64,000 nucleotides of DNA from Anaerocolumna sp. MB42-C2 (GTDB lineage: Bacteria; Bacillota; Clostridia; Lachnospirales; Lachnospiraceae). The translations under genes and the position numbers were made by a program. This document shows, in pieces, positions 45,363 through 54,613 of the stretch. Below the pieces are notes generated by a model. The model made no database searches, was not told the origin of the DNA, and saw only the letters and a program-made list of their open reading frames with translations. The stretch lies in the NCBI RefSeq assembly GCF_030913705.1, contig NZ_CP133190.1, positions 2,232,001-2,296,000 of the forward strand, read 5' to 3'. Positions within the stretch are counted from its first letter, which is position 1. Each line of letters starts with the position of its first letter.

Positions 45363-45390
45363 TTGTTTCTCTTTCTTTGTGTGATATACT
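45363..45390 (+). promoter_or_regulatory. probable MATE gene promoter
   Basis: TTGTTT (45363-45368) and TATACT (45385-45390) with a 16-bp spacer, about 170 bp upstream of the MATE start. The rest of 45254-45558 is AT-rich with no gene seen. Confidence 0.55.
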
Positions 45391-45558
45391 AGTATTTATG
45401 AAGTTCATTTATTAAAATTATTTTTTATTATTTAAAATCTTATCCATAAAATTTACTATATAAAATCTTTATTGACGAAATTTTATGAATGCAAAAGATT
45501 GAATAGAGTATCCAGATTATTAACTCAAACAAAATTATACATAAGACAGAGGTTTATT

Positions 45559-46971
45559 ATGAAACTTATTCATCAAGCAGTCACTTTTTTTACAGTAAAA
45601 GGTATGATTAAACCCCAATTAGTTATAGGAGACCTTCCTCCATCTAAAATCGTCTATAAAAACTTCTTTAATGTGGCTTGGCCTTCTGCAATTGAATCTC
45701 TTTTAGTCGGATTAATCGGCTCTGTAGATACCATGATGGTGGGTACTTTAGGTAAGGGATCTATTGCTGCTGTTGGTATCACCAATCAGCCTAAATTTAT
45801 TCTTTTAGCAGTTATATTTTCGCTTAATGTAGGTATTACGGCAATCGTAGCGCGCAGAAAAGGCCAGCAGGACCGGGAGGGTGCAAACCATACTTTAAGA
45901 GTAGGTATGATTCTTAGTGCACTCATTTCCCTTAGTATGTCAATTATGGGTTTCCTATTCGCAGTTCCTATCCTTAAGTTTGCAGGAGCTGATGTATCCT
46001 ATCTAAAAGATGCACTGGATTATTTTAGGATCCTAATGGTAAGTTTATTCTTTACCGCATTAAATCTCACTATAAATGCAGCACAACGGGGAAGCGGTAA
46101 TACAAAAATTTCCATGAGGACAAATATTGTTGCAAACATAGTAAATATCACTTTTGATTACCTGTTAATAAATGGTATTGGTTTCTTCCCTGCTTTAGGA
46201 GTAAAAGGTGCTGCCATCGCCACATGTCTTGGTGCAATTGCCTCATGTATTATATCTTTTGCAACCCTTCTTAAAAAAGATGTTTTTTTAAGTCTTTACT
46301 GCAAAGCATCCTGGAGAATTAATCATCATATATTAGAACCAATTACAAAGGTAAGCGGAAGTGCCTTTGTAGAACAGGTATTTATGCGTATCGGTTTTTT
46401 TGCTTATGTGATTATTATTGCCAAATTGGGAACCACCTCATATGAGACTCACTTAATTTGTATGAATATTCTTAATTTATCTTTTTGCTTTGGTGACGGC
46501 TTTTCCGTAGCTGCCTCTTCTCTAGTAGGACAAAGTCTTGGTGCCAAACGCCCTGATATGGCAATTATTTACGGAAAAGCCGGTCAACGGCTGGCATTTC
46601 TGGTATCTTCGATCCTTTTTATATTTTTTATCACCGGCAGAGAATTTCTGGTTTCTTTATTTACAAACGATCCGGCTATTATAGCATTAGGTGCGGGTAT
46701 TATGCTGATCATTGCTTTTACTACCCATGCCCAGACTTCCCAGGTCATAATATCCGGCTGCCTTAGAGGTGCGGGAGATACCGTCTTTGTTGCCATTACC
46801 TCAATGATCAGTGTTGCACTGATACGTCCGGCACTCACCTGGCTGTTATGTTTTCCTCTTTCATTCGGCTTATATGGTGCCTGGATAGCATTATGCGGAG
46901 ATCAATTCTTACGTTTTGCTTTAAATTTTATAAGATTCTCTAACGGCAAGTGGACCAAAATCAAGTTATAA
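45559..46971 (+). CDS. MATE family efflux transporter
   Basis: About 470 residues with twelve membrane segments in two related halves, e.g. FNVAWPSAIESLLVGLIGSV then DTMMVGTLGKGSIAAVGI at the start of the first half and FVEQVFMRIGFFAYVIIIAK at the start of the second, with the INAAQRGSGNTKISMRTN and GCLRGAGDTVFVAI loops usual for MATE proteins. It should export cationic drugs or metabolites using Na+ or H+. I set the start at 45559 (MKLIHQAV), which has AGAGG 6 nt upstream; the longer TTG frame has no ribosome site. Confidence 0.9.
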   Translation: MKLIHQAVTFFTVKGMIKPQLVIGDLPPSKIVYKNFFNVAWPSAIESLLVGLIGSVDTMMVGTLGKGSIAAVGITNQPKFILLAVIFSLNVGITAIVARRKGQQDREGANHTLRVGMILSALISLSMSIMGFLFAVPILKFAGADVSYLKDALDYFRILMVSLFFTALNLTINAAQRGSGNTKISMRTNIVANIVNITFDYLLINGIGFFPALGVKGAAIATCLGAIASCIISFATLLKKDVFLSLYCKASWRINHHILEPITKVSGSAFVEQVFMRIGFFAYVIIIAKLGTTSYETHLICMNILNLSFCFGDGFSVAASSLVGQSLGAKRPDMAIIYGKAGQRLAFLVSSILFIFFITGREFLVSLFTNDPAIIALGAGIMLIIAFTTHAQTSQVIISGCLRGAGDTVFVAITSMISVALIRPALTWLLCFPLSFGLYGAWIALCGDQFLRFALNFIRFSNGKWTKIKL

Positions 46972-47034
46972 AATTAAAGGGCTGTTGTAAAAACCATTCT
47001 GATAAAAAACAGTTTTTACAGCAGCCCTTTAATT
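46972..47034. terminator. strong bidirectional terminator
   Basis: Long inverted repeat AATTAAAGGGCTG...GTAAAAAC / GTTTTTAC..CAGCCCTTTAATT between the MATE gene and the convergent lipoprotein gene. Confidence 0.88.
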
Positions 47035-47194
47035 GTATTAACAGTCTGTTGTATATGCTAAAAAAGCTTATCTAAAATTCATTTTATGTGATATAAAAAG
47101 ACACTATTTACTGCGTTTGTAGGAGAACATAGTACATATATTCATTTTCATACCTCATACTCAATCATTTCGGACAAACTTATTTAGTTGTATA

Positions 47195-48679
47195 TTATTT
47201 TGAATCCTTTTCATTTCTATCCTTAATGAATTGAATAATATCCTGAGTTACTTTCGTATCTACATGTTTTCTAGTCCTGTACTCCTCAGATTTTGGCTCA
47301 CCTGCTCCAGCCATCATAAAATGATTTAATGCAGCATAAGAATGAAAAAACCAATTATCTGCATCCGCAAAATTATCTTTCCATTTATTATATTGCTTCA
47401 TTGTGACCTGATAATCTCTTTCACCCTGAAGAACCAACACCGGAGCTTTGATTTTCTTGGCAGCTTTCATCGGATAATAACCAGCCAAATCAATCCAGTA
47501 GTCTTTAAAAGCTCCTAATATCATTTTATTTTGTGGGAGATCTTTTGGATTATCCAGCAGATCAATATCTTTCTGCAGTTTTTTTTGATCCTCTTGTTCT
47601 TTCACTGTCAGAATTTCATCCCGATAAGCAAGATAATTAAATTGATCCATTATATAATTCTTGATGTGTTCAGCCGGTGCAGCCATTAAAATATAACCGG
47701 ATATATCGGGTAATTTCTGCGCAATCCTGGGTATTACATACCCACCCAGGCTATGTCCCAATATATAGATTCCGGTAGTATCAACCCCCTCAAGTTTTTC
47801 AACCATTTTAGTCGCTGCAACCACATCATTAATAATTTCCTCCTTTATCGTAGCAGTTTTATCCTCTGCTACCTGTTCGCTGTATAAGTAATTTCTCTTA
47901 TCATAGCGGTAGCTGGCAATTCCCTGCTTTGCCAAGTCCCAGGCAATATCACGAAAAGGTTTATTTTCATAAATACTTTCATCCCTGTCAGAAGCTCCGA
48001 ACCCCTGTACCAGAATTACTACCGGATATAAACTGCCCTCTCTCGGTCTGGTTAAAGTGCCCGGAATCACAAATCCATCGCTGCTAAAGCTGTATTCAGT
48101 CTCAATAACTTCTTCAGGTATGGTATTATCATTTAATGGTTCTTTTGCAGCATATTCTTCATATGAAAATCCAACGATATTATGATTTCCATCGAATGCG
48201 ATCTGGTAATTGAAGTTACCTATCGTACATACAATGGGTACCATGATATATTGATAAGCACCAACTGACAAAGAATAAGCTTCCTTTATTTTTACCATCT
48301 TACCGTATTCGGAATTATAGAATAGTACTGTTTTTTTTGTTTCTTCCGCAGTTATTGCCGTTTTCATGTTATCATCAAATTGGTAAGCCTGTTTTAATTT
48401 GAGAAAATTCTCATTCAATAAATCCTTAGCGAATTCTGATGCAACAGTAAGATTATCTCCGCTAACCGGTTTATATACTACTGGTTCATCTGTTGTATCA
48501 CTTTCAGCTGATTCTGATTTAGTATCCTGGTTTTTATCTTTCGTAACTTTATTATGATTGACAGTTTCATCCAGCTCTGTCTGATTAGAACCAGACCCTG
48601 AATCCTGATCTTTATATTGACAGCCGAGCAGAGAAGACACATATAATAGAATTAGTATTGCTTTAACTAGTTTTTTCAT
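47195..48679 (-). CDS. lipoprotein alpha/beta hydrolase
   Basis: 494 residues. Signal peptide with lipobox SLLGCQYK, so a lipid-anchored extracellular protein. Residues about 75-180 are a DUF3887-like domain (FAKDLLNENFLKLKQAY), followed by an alpha/beta-hydrolase with oxyanion region VVILVQGFGASDRDES, nucleophile GHSLGGYVIPRI (Ser), acid in LVLQGERDYQVTM and His in YAALNHFMMAG. It resembles the peptidase S9/BAAT-like esterases of Firmicutes; the substrate is unknown. Confidence 0.86.
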   Translation of the reverse strand: MKKLVKAILILLYVSSLLGCQYKDQDSGSGSNQTELDETVNHNKVTKDKNQDTKSESAESDTTDEPVVYKPVSGDNLTVASEFAKDLLNENFLKLKQAYQFDDNMKTAITAEETKKTVLFYNSEYGKMVKIKEAYSLSVGAYQYIMVPIVCTIGNFNYQIAFDGNHNIVGFSYEEYAAKEPLNDNTIPEEVIETEYSFSSDGFVIPGTLTRPREGSLYPVVILVQGFGASDRDESIYENKPFRDIAWDLAKQGIASYRYDKRNYLYSEQVAEDKTATIKEEIINDVVAATKMVEKLEGVDTTGIYILGHSLGGYVIPRIAQKLPDISGYILMAAPAEHIKNYIMDQFNYLAYRDEILTVKEQEDQKKLQKDIDLLDNPKDLPQNKMILGAFKDYWIDLAGYYPMKAAKKIKAPVLVLQGERDYQVTMKQYNKWKDNFADADNWFFHSYAALNHFMMAGAGEPKSEEYRTRKHVDTKVTQDIIQFIKDRNEKDSK

Positions 48680-48883
48680 TTAGCCTCCCCCTTGCATAAC
48701 GATCTTTCCTATAAATGTTTCCCTGTTATTTTCATTTTAACATAGGACTATTTTACCATACAAAACTGTAAGTTACAATAAATCACATAGGTTTTTAACA
48801 TTAATTTTAAAAGTACGATGACACCTGATTGTTATTTTCTAATCGAATAACAATGAAATTTCAGTAAATCCGGGCTTTAGTAC

Positions 48884-48912
48884 TTGTAAACATAGTATTC
48901 CCATGGTAATAT
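48884..48912 (+). promoter_or_regulatory. promoter with overlapping operator-like repeat upstream of the Rrf2 gene
   Basis: TTGTAA (48884-48889) and TAATAT (48907-48912) with a 17-bp spacer. The spacer holds the near-palindrome TATTCCCATGGTAATA (48896-48911). A similar TATTCC..GG..TTTTA stretch lies downstream of the metY -10, suggesting a shared operator of the Rrf2 protein. Confidence 0.5.
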
Positions 48913-48948
48913 AAATATTAACCAATACTATTATATAAGGAGGTCTCT

Positions 48949-49386
48949 ATGAAGATTTCAACAAAAGGACGTTATGCCCTAAGATTAATGTTAGATCTTG
49001 CAATGCATAATACAGGCGAATATATAACCATTAAAAGTATTTCAGCAAGGCAGGAAATTTCTGATAAATATTTGGAACAGATCATTACACAACTTAGCAA
49101 AGCCGGTTATGTAAAAAGTATACGCGGTGCACAAGGCGGTTATCGTCTTGCTAAGGCCCCGGAAGATTACACGGTTGGTTCGATTCTACGTTTGATTGAG
49201 GGTAGTCTTGCCCCAGTTGCCTGTTTGGAGGACGATACCAATCTTTGTACCCGCAGCAGTCAGTGCGCTACTTTGGACGTGTGGATGAAATTAAATGAGG
49301 CAATTAACAATGTGGTGGATAATATAACTTTAGCAGATCTGGTGGAGAGACAAAATAGTCTGACAGGAAATGATTATATAATCTAA
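48949..49386 (+). CDS. Rrf2 family transcriptional regulator (IscR/CymR-like)
   Basis: 145 residues. N-terminal winged helix MKISTKGRYALRLMLDLA, with recognition helix KYLEQIITQLSKAGYVKSIR and wing GAQGGYRLA. Three Cys at 92, 100 and 106 (ACLEDDTNLCTRSSQC) are spaced close to the Fe-S ligands of IscR, so it may carry a cluster; CymR of Bacillus lacks them. Next to metY, it most likely controls sulfur metabolism. Strong AAGGAGG upstream. Confidence 0.9.
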   Translation: MKISTKGRYALRLMLDLAMHNTGEYITIKSISARQEISDKYLEQIITQLSKAGYVKSIRGAQGGYRLAKAPEDYTVGSILRLIEGSLAPVACLEDDTNLCTRSSQCATLDVWMKLNEAINNVVDNITLADLVERQNSLTGNDYII

Positions 49387-49405
49387 TTATATGGTTCGAT
49401 TTTAG

Positions 49406-49555
49406 GTTACTGTTTACTCCCCTGCAAAAAGCAGCAGTTCCGCGAACAATAACATGCTTTCGCGAAACACACAAAACGCAATGGCAGCGTTACTACGCTG
49501 CCATTCTCCGGTTTTCTGTGATAATACACTCACAAAAAACACGTCGCTATGCCAT
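49406..49555. mobile_element. MITE-like element, long copy with decayed right end
   Basis: About 150 bp. The left end GTTACTGTTTAC and following CCTGCAAAAAGCAGCAGTTC match 28914-28994; the middle (GGCAGCG...CGCTGCC, then TTCTCCGGTTTTCTGTGA) matches the reverse of 21928-22090. The right terminal repeat is not recognisable. It separates the Rrf2 gene from metY. Confidence 0.8.
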
Positions 49556-49599
49556 AAGCTGAATAATTATAAATTATATCTAAATTTAACATATTTTTC

Positions 49600-49628
49600 T
49601 TGACATTAACAAGATTTTCTATTATACT
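49600..49628 (+). promoter_or_regulatory. metY promoter
   Basis: TTGACA (49600-49605) and TATACT (49623-49628) with a 17-bp spacer, a near-consensus sigma-A promoter. TATTATTCCAATAGGTTTTA follows at about the transcription start and resembles the operator-like site upstream of the Rrf2 gene. Confidence 0.8.
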
Positions 49629-49682
49629 TCATTTCATATTATTCCAATAGGTTTTATATATTATCTGAAAGGTGGTATTTTT

Positions 49683-50966
49683 ATGGAAAAACGAAAGCTA
49701 AAATTTGAAACACTGCAACTTCATATAGGCCAGGAGAAACCGGATTCCGCAACAGATGCCCGCTGCGTGCCGATTTATCAGACTTCTTCTTATGTATTTG
49801 CTAATTCAGCACAGGCCGCTGGACGTTTTAACTTATCAGAGGGCGGCAATATTTATTCCCGTATTATGAATCCTACTTCTGATGCATTTGAGCAACGAAT
49901 CGCTGCTTTAGAAGGGGGTATTGCAGCATTAGCTACTGCTTCCGGATCCGCCGCTATTACATACGCAATCCAGAATATAGCACACGCAGGTGATCACATC
50001 GTTTCAGCCAATACGATTTATGGCGGAACCTACAATTTGTTCGCCCATACGTTAAGAGATTTCGGTATTACCACCACCTTTGTTAATGCAGATGAACAGG
50101 GAAGCTTTGAGGCTGCTATCTTACCAAATACAAAAGCAATCTTTATTGAAAGCCTTGGTAACCCTAATTCCAGTATCATAGATATTGCCGCTGTTGCGGA
50201 TATCGCACATAAAAACGGTATTCCATTAATTGTTGATAATACATTTGCAACACCATACCTGCTTCGTCCAATTGAATACGGTGCGGATATTATCGTTCAT
50301 TCTGCTACTAAATTTATAGGAGGCCATGGAACCTCCATTGGTGGTGTGATTATAGATTCCGGTAAGTTTGACTGGGCGGCTTCCGGTAAATTCCCTTATC
50401 TTACAGAACCAAATCCAAGTTATCACGGAATCAGCTTTACCGGTGCTGTGGGTGCTGCCGCTTATATTATAAAAGCCCGTGTTACTCTTCTTAGGGATAC
50501 CGGTGCTACTCTGAGTCCTTTTAATTCTTTCTTATTCCTGCAAGGTTTGGAAACTTTATCATTGCGTGTTGAACGCCATGTGGCAAATACATTAAAAGTG
50601 GTTGATTTCCTGAAATCACATCCCCAGGTAGAGCATGTTAATCATCCATCCTTACCGGATAACCCGTACCACGAATTATATAATACGTATTTTCCCAATG
50701 GCGGTGGTTCTATCTTTACCTTTGAAATCAAAGGTGGAGCACAAGAAGCAAAAGATTTTATAGACAGATTAGAGATCTTCTCTTTATTGGCCAATGTTGC
50801 GGATGTTAAATCTTTAGTTATCCATCCTGCAAGTACTACTCACTCTCAGATGACGGAAGAAGAGCTGCTTGCCTCCGGTATCAAACCAAATACCATACGT
50901 TTATCTATCGGTATTGAACATATTGACGATATCATCTATGATTTAAATCAGGCATTCGGTAAATAA
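49683..50966 (+). CDS. metY: O-acetylhomoserine sulfhydrylase / aminocarboxypropyltransferase
   Basis: 427-residue PLP enzyme of the Cys/Met-metabolism family that makes homocysteine from O-acetylhomoserine and sulfide. Family features: [20 protein letters not shown] at the start, PLP-contact region in [16 protein letters not shown]-binding Asp in [14 protein letters not shown] and the Schiff-base Lys in [13 protein letters not shown], and [16 protein letters not shown] at the end. The downstream terminator makes it a single gene. Likely regulated by the adjacent Rrf2 protein. Confidence 0.95.
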   Translation: MEKRKLKFETLQLHIGQEKPDSATDARCVPIYQTSSYVFANSAQAAGRFNLSEGGNIYSRIMNPTSDAFEQRIAALEGGIAALATASGSAAITYAIQNIAHAGDHIVSANTIYGGTYNLFAHTLRDFGITTTFVNADEQGSFEAAILPNTKAIFIESLGNPNSSIIDIAAVADIAHKNGIPLIVDNTFATPYLLRPIEYGADIIVHSATKFIGGHGTSIGGVIIDSGKFDWAASGKFPYLTEPNPSYHGISFTGAVGAAAYIIKARVTLLRDTGATLSPFNSFLFLQGLETLSLRVERHVANTLKVVDFLKSHPQVEHVNHPSLPDNPYHELYNTYFPNGGGSIFTFEIKGGAQEAKDFIDRLEIFSLLANVADVKSLVIHPASTTHSQMTEEELLASGIKPNTIRLSIGIEHIDDIIYDLNQAFGK

Positions 50967-50993
50967 ACAGCAATTGCTAACCTATAGTAAACT

Positions 50994-51058
50994 AAAAACT
51001 GCTGATGATTTGGATAAAGGCTGTACTGCGGCCCCTAAGCAAATAATCAGCAGTTTTT
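50994..51058. terminator. terminator between metY and the convergent lipoprotein gene
   Basis: Inverted repeat AAAAACTGCTGAT / ATCAGCAGTTTTT followed by T residues on the plus strand and reaching the stop of the minus-strand gene. Confidence 0.85.
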
Positions 51059-51774
51059 TATTTCACTTTAATTGCAACGATATCATCTGCCTCACTGTCA
51101 TATTTGAACATGGAACTACCATCCAATGCTACATAAAACTGTCCTATGACTGTCATTTGTTTTTCTGACTCTGCATAAACGTTAATACCATAACATTCGA
51201 CATCATTTACATTGGTAGTCCAGCCATCAAAATCAATGCTGTACTCCGACAATTCTTTTGGAAGTCCTAAGTCTTTTGCCTGAATTCCTCTCAACCTATC
51301 CAGAGCATCCTGCTGGGATATTACATCAGCTCCGGTTTGTTCTGTTATATCAGGATCTACGTATAATGGATGCTCTGAAAATGCAGCGATACTTCCGTCT
51401 GAATAATAACAGAAAAGTTCACCGGTTATTTTATTAACCAAAACGCCTGGTTTAAACGGCCCAATACTGTCACTGACTTGATAAAGATAATAGGTTTCGT
51501 CATCTATTGTTAAATTATTGTCCAGTAATTCAAAATTGTATCCACGTTCACCAACTATATCTTGTATATTCTTTAGGGCTTCCTTTTCGCTGATATATTC
51601 CTGGGTTGTGTTCCCCGTCTGTTCCTCAGTCTCACTTGTATCAGCTTCCATACTGTTATCTATCGTTTCTCCCGTTTGCGTGACCGGGTCCTTCTTATCC
51701 TCTTTCCGGCATGCTGTAAACAACAGACATCCTGACAGAATACAGGTTAATAGCATTATTATTTGTTTTTTCAT
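51058..51774 (-). CDS. lipoprotein of unknown function
   Basis: 238 residues. Lipoprotein signal MKKQIIMLLTCILSGCLLF with lipobox LFTAC, then an acidic Thr/Glu-rich linker (about 30-65). The rest contains two short repeats of the form EALKNIQDIVGERGYNFEL and VNKITGELFCYYSDG that resemble a PepSY-like fold, but I cannot assign a family. It overlaps the HAD gene by 1 bp, so the two are co-transcribed. Confidence 0.7.
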   Translation of the reverse strand: MKKQIIMLLTCILSGCLLFTACRKEDKKDPVTQTGETIDNSMEADTSETEEQTGNTTQEYISEKEALKNIQDIVGERGYNFELLDNNLTIDDETYYLYQVSDSIGPFKPGVLVNKITGELFCYYSDGSIAAFSEHPLYVDPDITEQTGADVISQQDALDRLRGIQAKDLGLPKELSEYSIDFDGWTTNVNDVECYGINVYAESEKQMTVIGQFYVALDGSSMFKYDSEADDIVAIKVK

Positions 51775-52379
51775 CAGATCTTTACCTCTAATTTTCTTAA
51801 ATCCTCTAAAGCTTTCTCAAACTCTGTCACATGTATAGTATGAAATCCGAATGTTTTAGCCGCTTCCAGATTAGGAATGCAGTCATCTAAAAACACGGCT
51901 TCTTCCGTGCTAATATCATACTTATCGATTAGCGCTTTATATATCTCTGGTTCCGGTTTAATACTTTTCACTTCATAAGATATAACACCCCCATCTGCAA
52001 GTGGTATAAATTTAAAATTCTTCTTTGCATATTCGAAATTAGTTTTACCATAATTGGATAAAAAATAGACCTTATAACCATTTTTCTTTAAAGTAGTAAT
52101 AAAATCAGCAGAATAAGGAAATTCCTGCACTGTATTATAACTGGTTTTTATAAAAAATTTGATTTCTTCACTTATCCCAGTATCCAGTTCACAGCATAAC
52201 CTGGTTATCTCTTCATCACTGAGAGCTCCTCTGTCAAATTCACCCCAGACCTTGCCAAGAACGGTGGCTTTACTTAATCTATCCAGAGTTTCCTCATCAT
52301 AACCGCAGCTTTCCATATAACCTTTCCAGTTAAAATGAGCCAATACCTGCCCAATATCCAAAACGATTGTTGTTATCAT
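51774..52379 (-). CDS. HAD-family hydrolase (HAD-IA)
   Basis: 201-residue phosphatase-like protein. Motif I is IVLDIGQVLAHF (nucleophile Asp; the usual second Asp is Gly, as in the YihX-type group), motif II is VYFLSNYGK, motif III is the Lys in VKSIKPEPEIY and motif IV is AVFLDDCIPNLEAA. YihX-like enzymes dephosphorylate sugar phosphates; the substrate here is unknown. Confidence 0.88.
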   Translation of the reverse strand: MITTIVLDIGQVLAHFNWKGYMESCGYDEETLDRLSKATVLGKVWGEFDRGALSDEEITRLCCELDTGISEEIKFFIKTSYNTVQEFPYSADFITTLKKNGYKVYFLSNYGKTNFEYAKKNFKFIPLADGGVISYEVKSIKPEPEIYKALIDKYDISTEEAVFLDDCIPNLEAAKTFGFHTIHVTEFEKALEDLRKLEVKI

Positions 52380-52543
52380 AATATCCTCCTACCAGGTGAC
52401 CTTATATTTATACTCATTTATATTTGAGAAATCTATAATTACAAATTCAGGTCAATCAATGTCTTATCAAATGAATTATAACATTAGCCTTACTCCCAAT
52501 CAAGACTTATAATCGATAGAAGACCGCCTTAAGAAAAACTTAA

Positions 52544-52582
52544 AAAATCAGAAAACCCTTCTTATTCGGATTTTCTGATTTT
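52544..52582. terminator. terminator of the arabinoside operon
   Basis: Perfect 12-bp inverted repeat AAAATCAGAAAA (52544-52555) / TTTTCTGATTTT (52571-52582); on the minus strand it follows the stop of the GH127-type gene. Confidence 0.85.
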
Positions 52583-52587
52583 CATTA

Positions 52588-54477
52588 TTATTTTTCACTT
52601 GGAGCAATAGGGAAATAAACAGTATAAGGATCATAACCGATGGAATTTAAAGGTACGAATGCTATGTTTTCCCTTTGTCCTATGGTACGATAAGTATTCT
52701 GCCAATACGACCACTCTCTTTCATTGTCATTTTCTAATATATTTTCCGGGTGACTGATGTCCGCATAAAGGGTCTTTTCTTCTTTACATAGCCCTGCCAA
52801 TACCACCGGACCATCTAAAAATGCCACCATATTTGTCTTTCCCGGCAAGGGTAAGGTATGAAGCTTTTTAGGAAATTCAATATAGATTACATCGTTTTTC
52901 CACAATTTATGTATGGAAATAAATCCATCTTCATTTCGGGTATACTCTATTTCCTTATGGTTTAGTAATACTACCGGTGTTCCGGTTATCCACCATGGTA
53001 CTCTTATATTAATAGTAAAAGCTTCTTCCTTATCTGCAATAATATAAAAATAGTCTGCTAATTTTTCTGGATTACCAGGATATTCATACGTAAACCGGTT
53101 CACTTTTTGCGAACCGGTTACGGAACCGGTCAGAGAATGATTCTCTGTTATAGGATGATTTCCTGTCAGGGTATCTATCCGCTGGAGTATTTTAACCGAA
53201 TTGTCCTCCCTGACTATCTCTGCATCGCTGTTAAAAAACTGGCAGATATACAGATCGGAATCTTTCTTATAATAAATGCCGTCATTATGAGCTGCATTGG
53301 CCTGGACTAAACTTCCATGACAGCAATAAAAATCATTAGTTTTTGAACTCCAGCCCTTTACGGCTCCTGCCTTTAGCGGCAGGAAATAGGTTAGTAACCC
53401 TTGTTCCGGGTACATTGATTTTTGTCCATGGGTAAAGCTTCCCCTCCAATACCCCTGTGCCATAATTCCGTTATATAAATTCCGCTCCCAATAATCCGCA
53501 TAGATAGAGTTTCCTGTATATCGGAACAGGAAATCAGCCAGTCTCATCATATTATATACGGTACAATGCTCCTGATTTTTATTGCCAAGTCTGGTATGCA
53601 GCCTGTTTTTGGGAGTCCACACCTCACCATTTGTCTGCCCGCCGGTAGCAAAACTACCTCGCTCCGTAACTGCTAACTCCCAATATTTTTCCACGATGCG
53701 AAACCACTTTTTATCACCTGTAACTTCATAAGCTCTGGCTGCTCCTAATATTTCCGGAATGGTTGTATTGGCATGCATATTGGTCAGTACATCAATTTCC
53801 TCCAGTAACGGATCAAACAGTCTTCTTCGGTAATAATATTCCATAAGCGTAATATATTTCTCCTCTTTGGTAATCCCATAAAGCTGCGCCCAGATTTCCA
53901 GCATTCCCCCTGTTTCAATATCCAAGATTTCATCAAATTCCTCTTTTGAAAAGCCGGTTACCCATCTGTAAAACCAGTGTGAAAATGAGGTTGCAATCTT
54001 AAGAGCCTCCTCATTACCTGCTTTCTCATACATATCCATAAGCCCCATAAAGGTTTTATGAATGGTGTACTGGGGAGCCCATACGGTTTGTTTATTCGCT
54101 ATCCGATACAGATATTTCTCCGGTATAGAAGCCGCCCATTCTCCACCATTGGCCTGCTGGCATCGAAATAGTTCATGCACAATTGCATTTGCTTTCCCAA
54201 TTACCTCATTATCACCGGTGGCTTCATACATCATTGCAGCAGCTGAAAGCCAATGTCCTAAAAAATGTCCCCTTAATTCACATACCGGCGATTCCCAACC
54301 GCCATGTATATGTTCCGGTATTCGGTCTGTTTTATATAATCCCGCCTCAAAGCGATAATTTAATAATAAATTATCCTTCGTTAATTCCATCATATAAGAC
54401 CTGTTTTCTTCCCGGCGTCTTAAAAGATCCGTATCTTTAATCTCAACCCTTAACCCATTTAATTTTTCTATTTTCAT
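52588..54477 (-). CDS. GH127/GH146-type beta-L-arabinofuranosidase-like enzyme
   Basis: 629-residue glycoside hydrolase of the DUF1680 superfamily, likely cytoplasmic (no signal). The (alpha/alpha)6 barrel carries HTRLGNKNQEHCTVYNM with Glu303 and Cys305, and NDFYCCHGSL with Cys385-Cys386. These fit the Zn-ligand pattern E-x-C...CC of GH127, so a cysteine-nucleophile mechanism is likely. It differs from the second enzyme (CCHGS instead of CCPPN) and may act on another arabinoside linkage. It starts right after repeat element D. Last gene of the operon. Confidence 0.82.
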   Translation of the reverse strand: MKIEKLNGLRVEIKDTDLLRRREENRSYMMELTKDNLLLNYRFEAGLYKTDRIPEHIHGGWESPVCELRGHFLGHWLSAAAMMYEATGDNEVIGKANAIVHELFRCQQANGGEWAASIPEKYLYRIANKQTVWAPQYTIHKTFMGLMDMYEKAGNEEALKIATSFSHWFYRWVTGFSKEEFDEILDIETGGMLEIWAQLYGITKEEKYITLMEYYYRRRLFDPLLEEIDVLTNMHANTTIPEILGAARAYEVTGDKKWFRIVEKYWELAVTERGSFATGGQTNGEVWTPKNRLHTRLGNKNQEHCTVYNMMRLADFLFRYTGNSIYADYWERNLYNGIMAQGYWRGSFTHGQKSMYPEQGLLTYFLPLKAGAVKGWSSKTNDFYCCHGSLVQANAAHNDGIYYKKDSDLYICQFFNSDAEIVREDNSVKILQRIDTLTGNHPITENHSLTGSVTGSQKVNRFTYEYPGNPEKLADYFYIIADKEEAFTINIRVPWWITGTPVVLLNHKEIEYTRNEDGFISIHKLWKNDVIYIEFPKKLHTLPLPGKTNMVAFLDGPVVLAGLCKEEKTLYADISHPENILENDNEREWSYWQNTYRTIGQRENIAFVPLNSIGYDPYTVYFPIAPSEK

Positions 54478-54585
54478 TTTTTATACCCATTGTATATCGC
54501 AGACCCGTCTGCAATATTGCCACAAATGAAAAAGACTGAAAGAATTATAGTGTGGCATCCTTTCTTTCCATATTTTCTTTCACTC
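54472..54585 (-). repeat. intercistronic structured leader element, copy D
   Basis: Fills the gap between the two GH127-type genes. Outer stem GAGTGAAAG (54585-54577) / CTTTCAGTC (54542-54534), interleaved stem TGCCACA (54557-54551) / TGTGGCA (54524-54518), hairpin GCAGAC-CC-GTCTGC (54499-54512), and ACAATGGGTATAAAA before the ATG. A 25-codon frame from ATGCC at 54558 ends IQWV and stops at 54481, three bases before the gene's ATG. Confidence 0.88.
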
Positions 54586-54613
54586 TTACCTTTCATTCCA
54601 CCTGTTGCTTCCT

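Noticed and set aside
50974..51168. 64-codon frame after metY
   Set aside because: It runs through the metY terminator and antisense to the lipoprotein gene.
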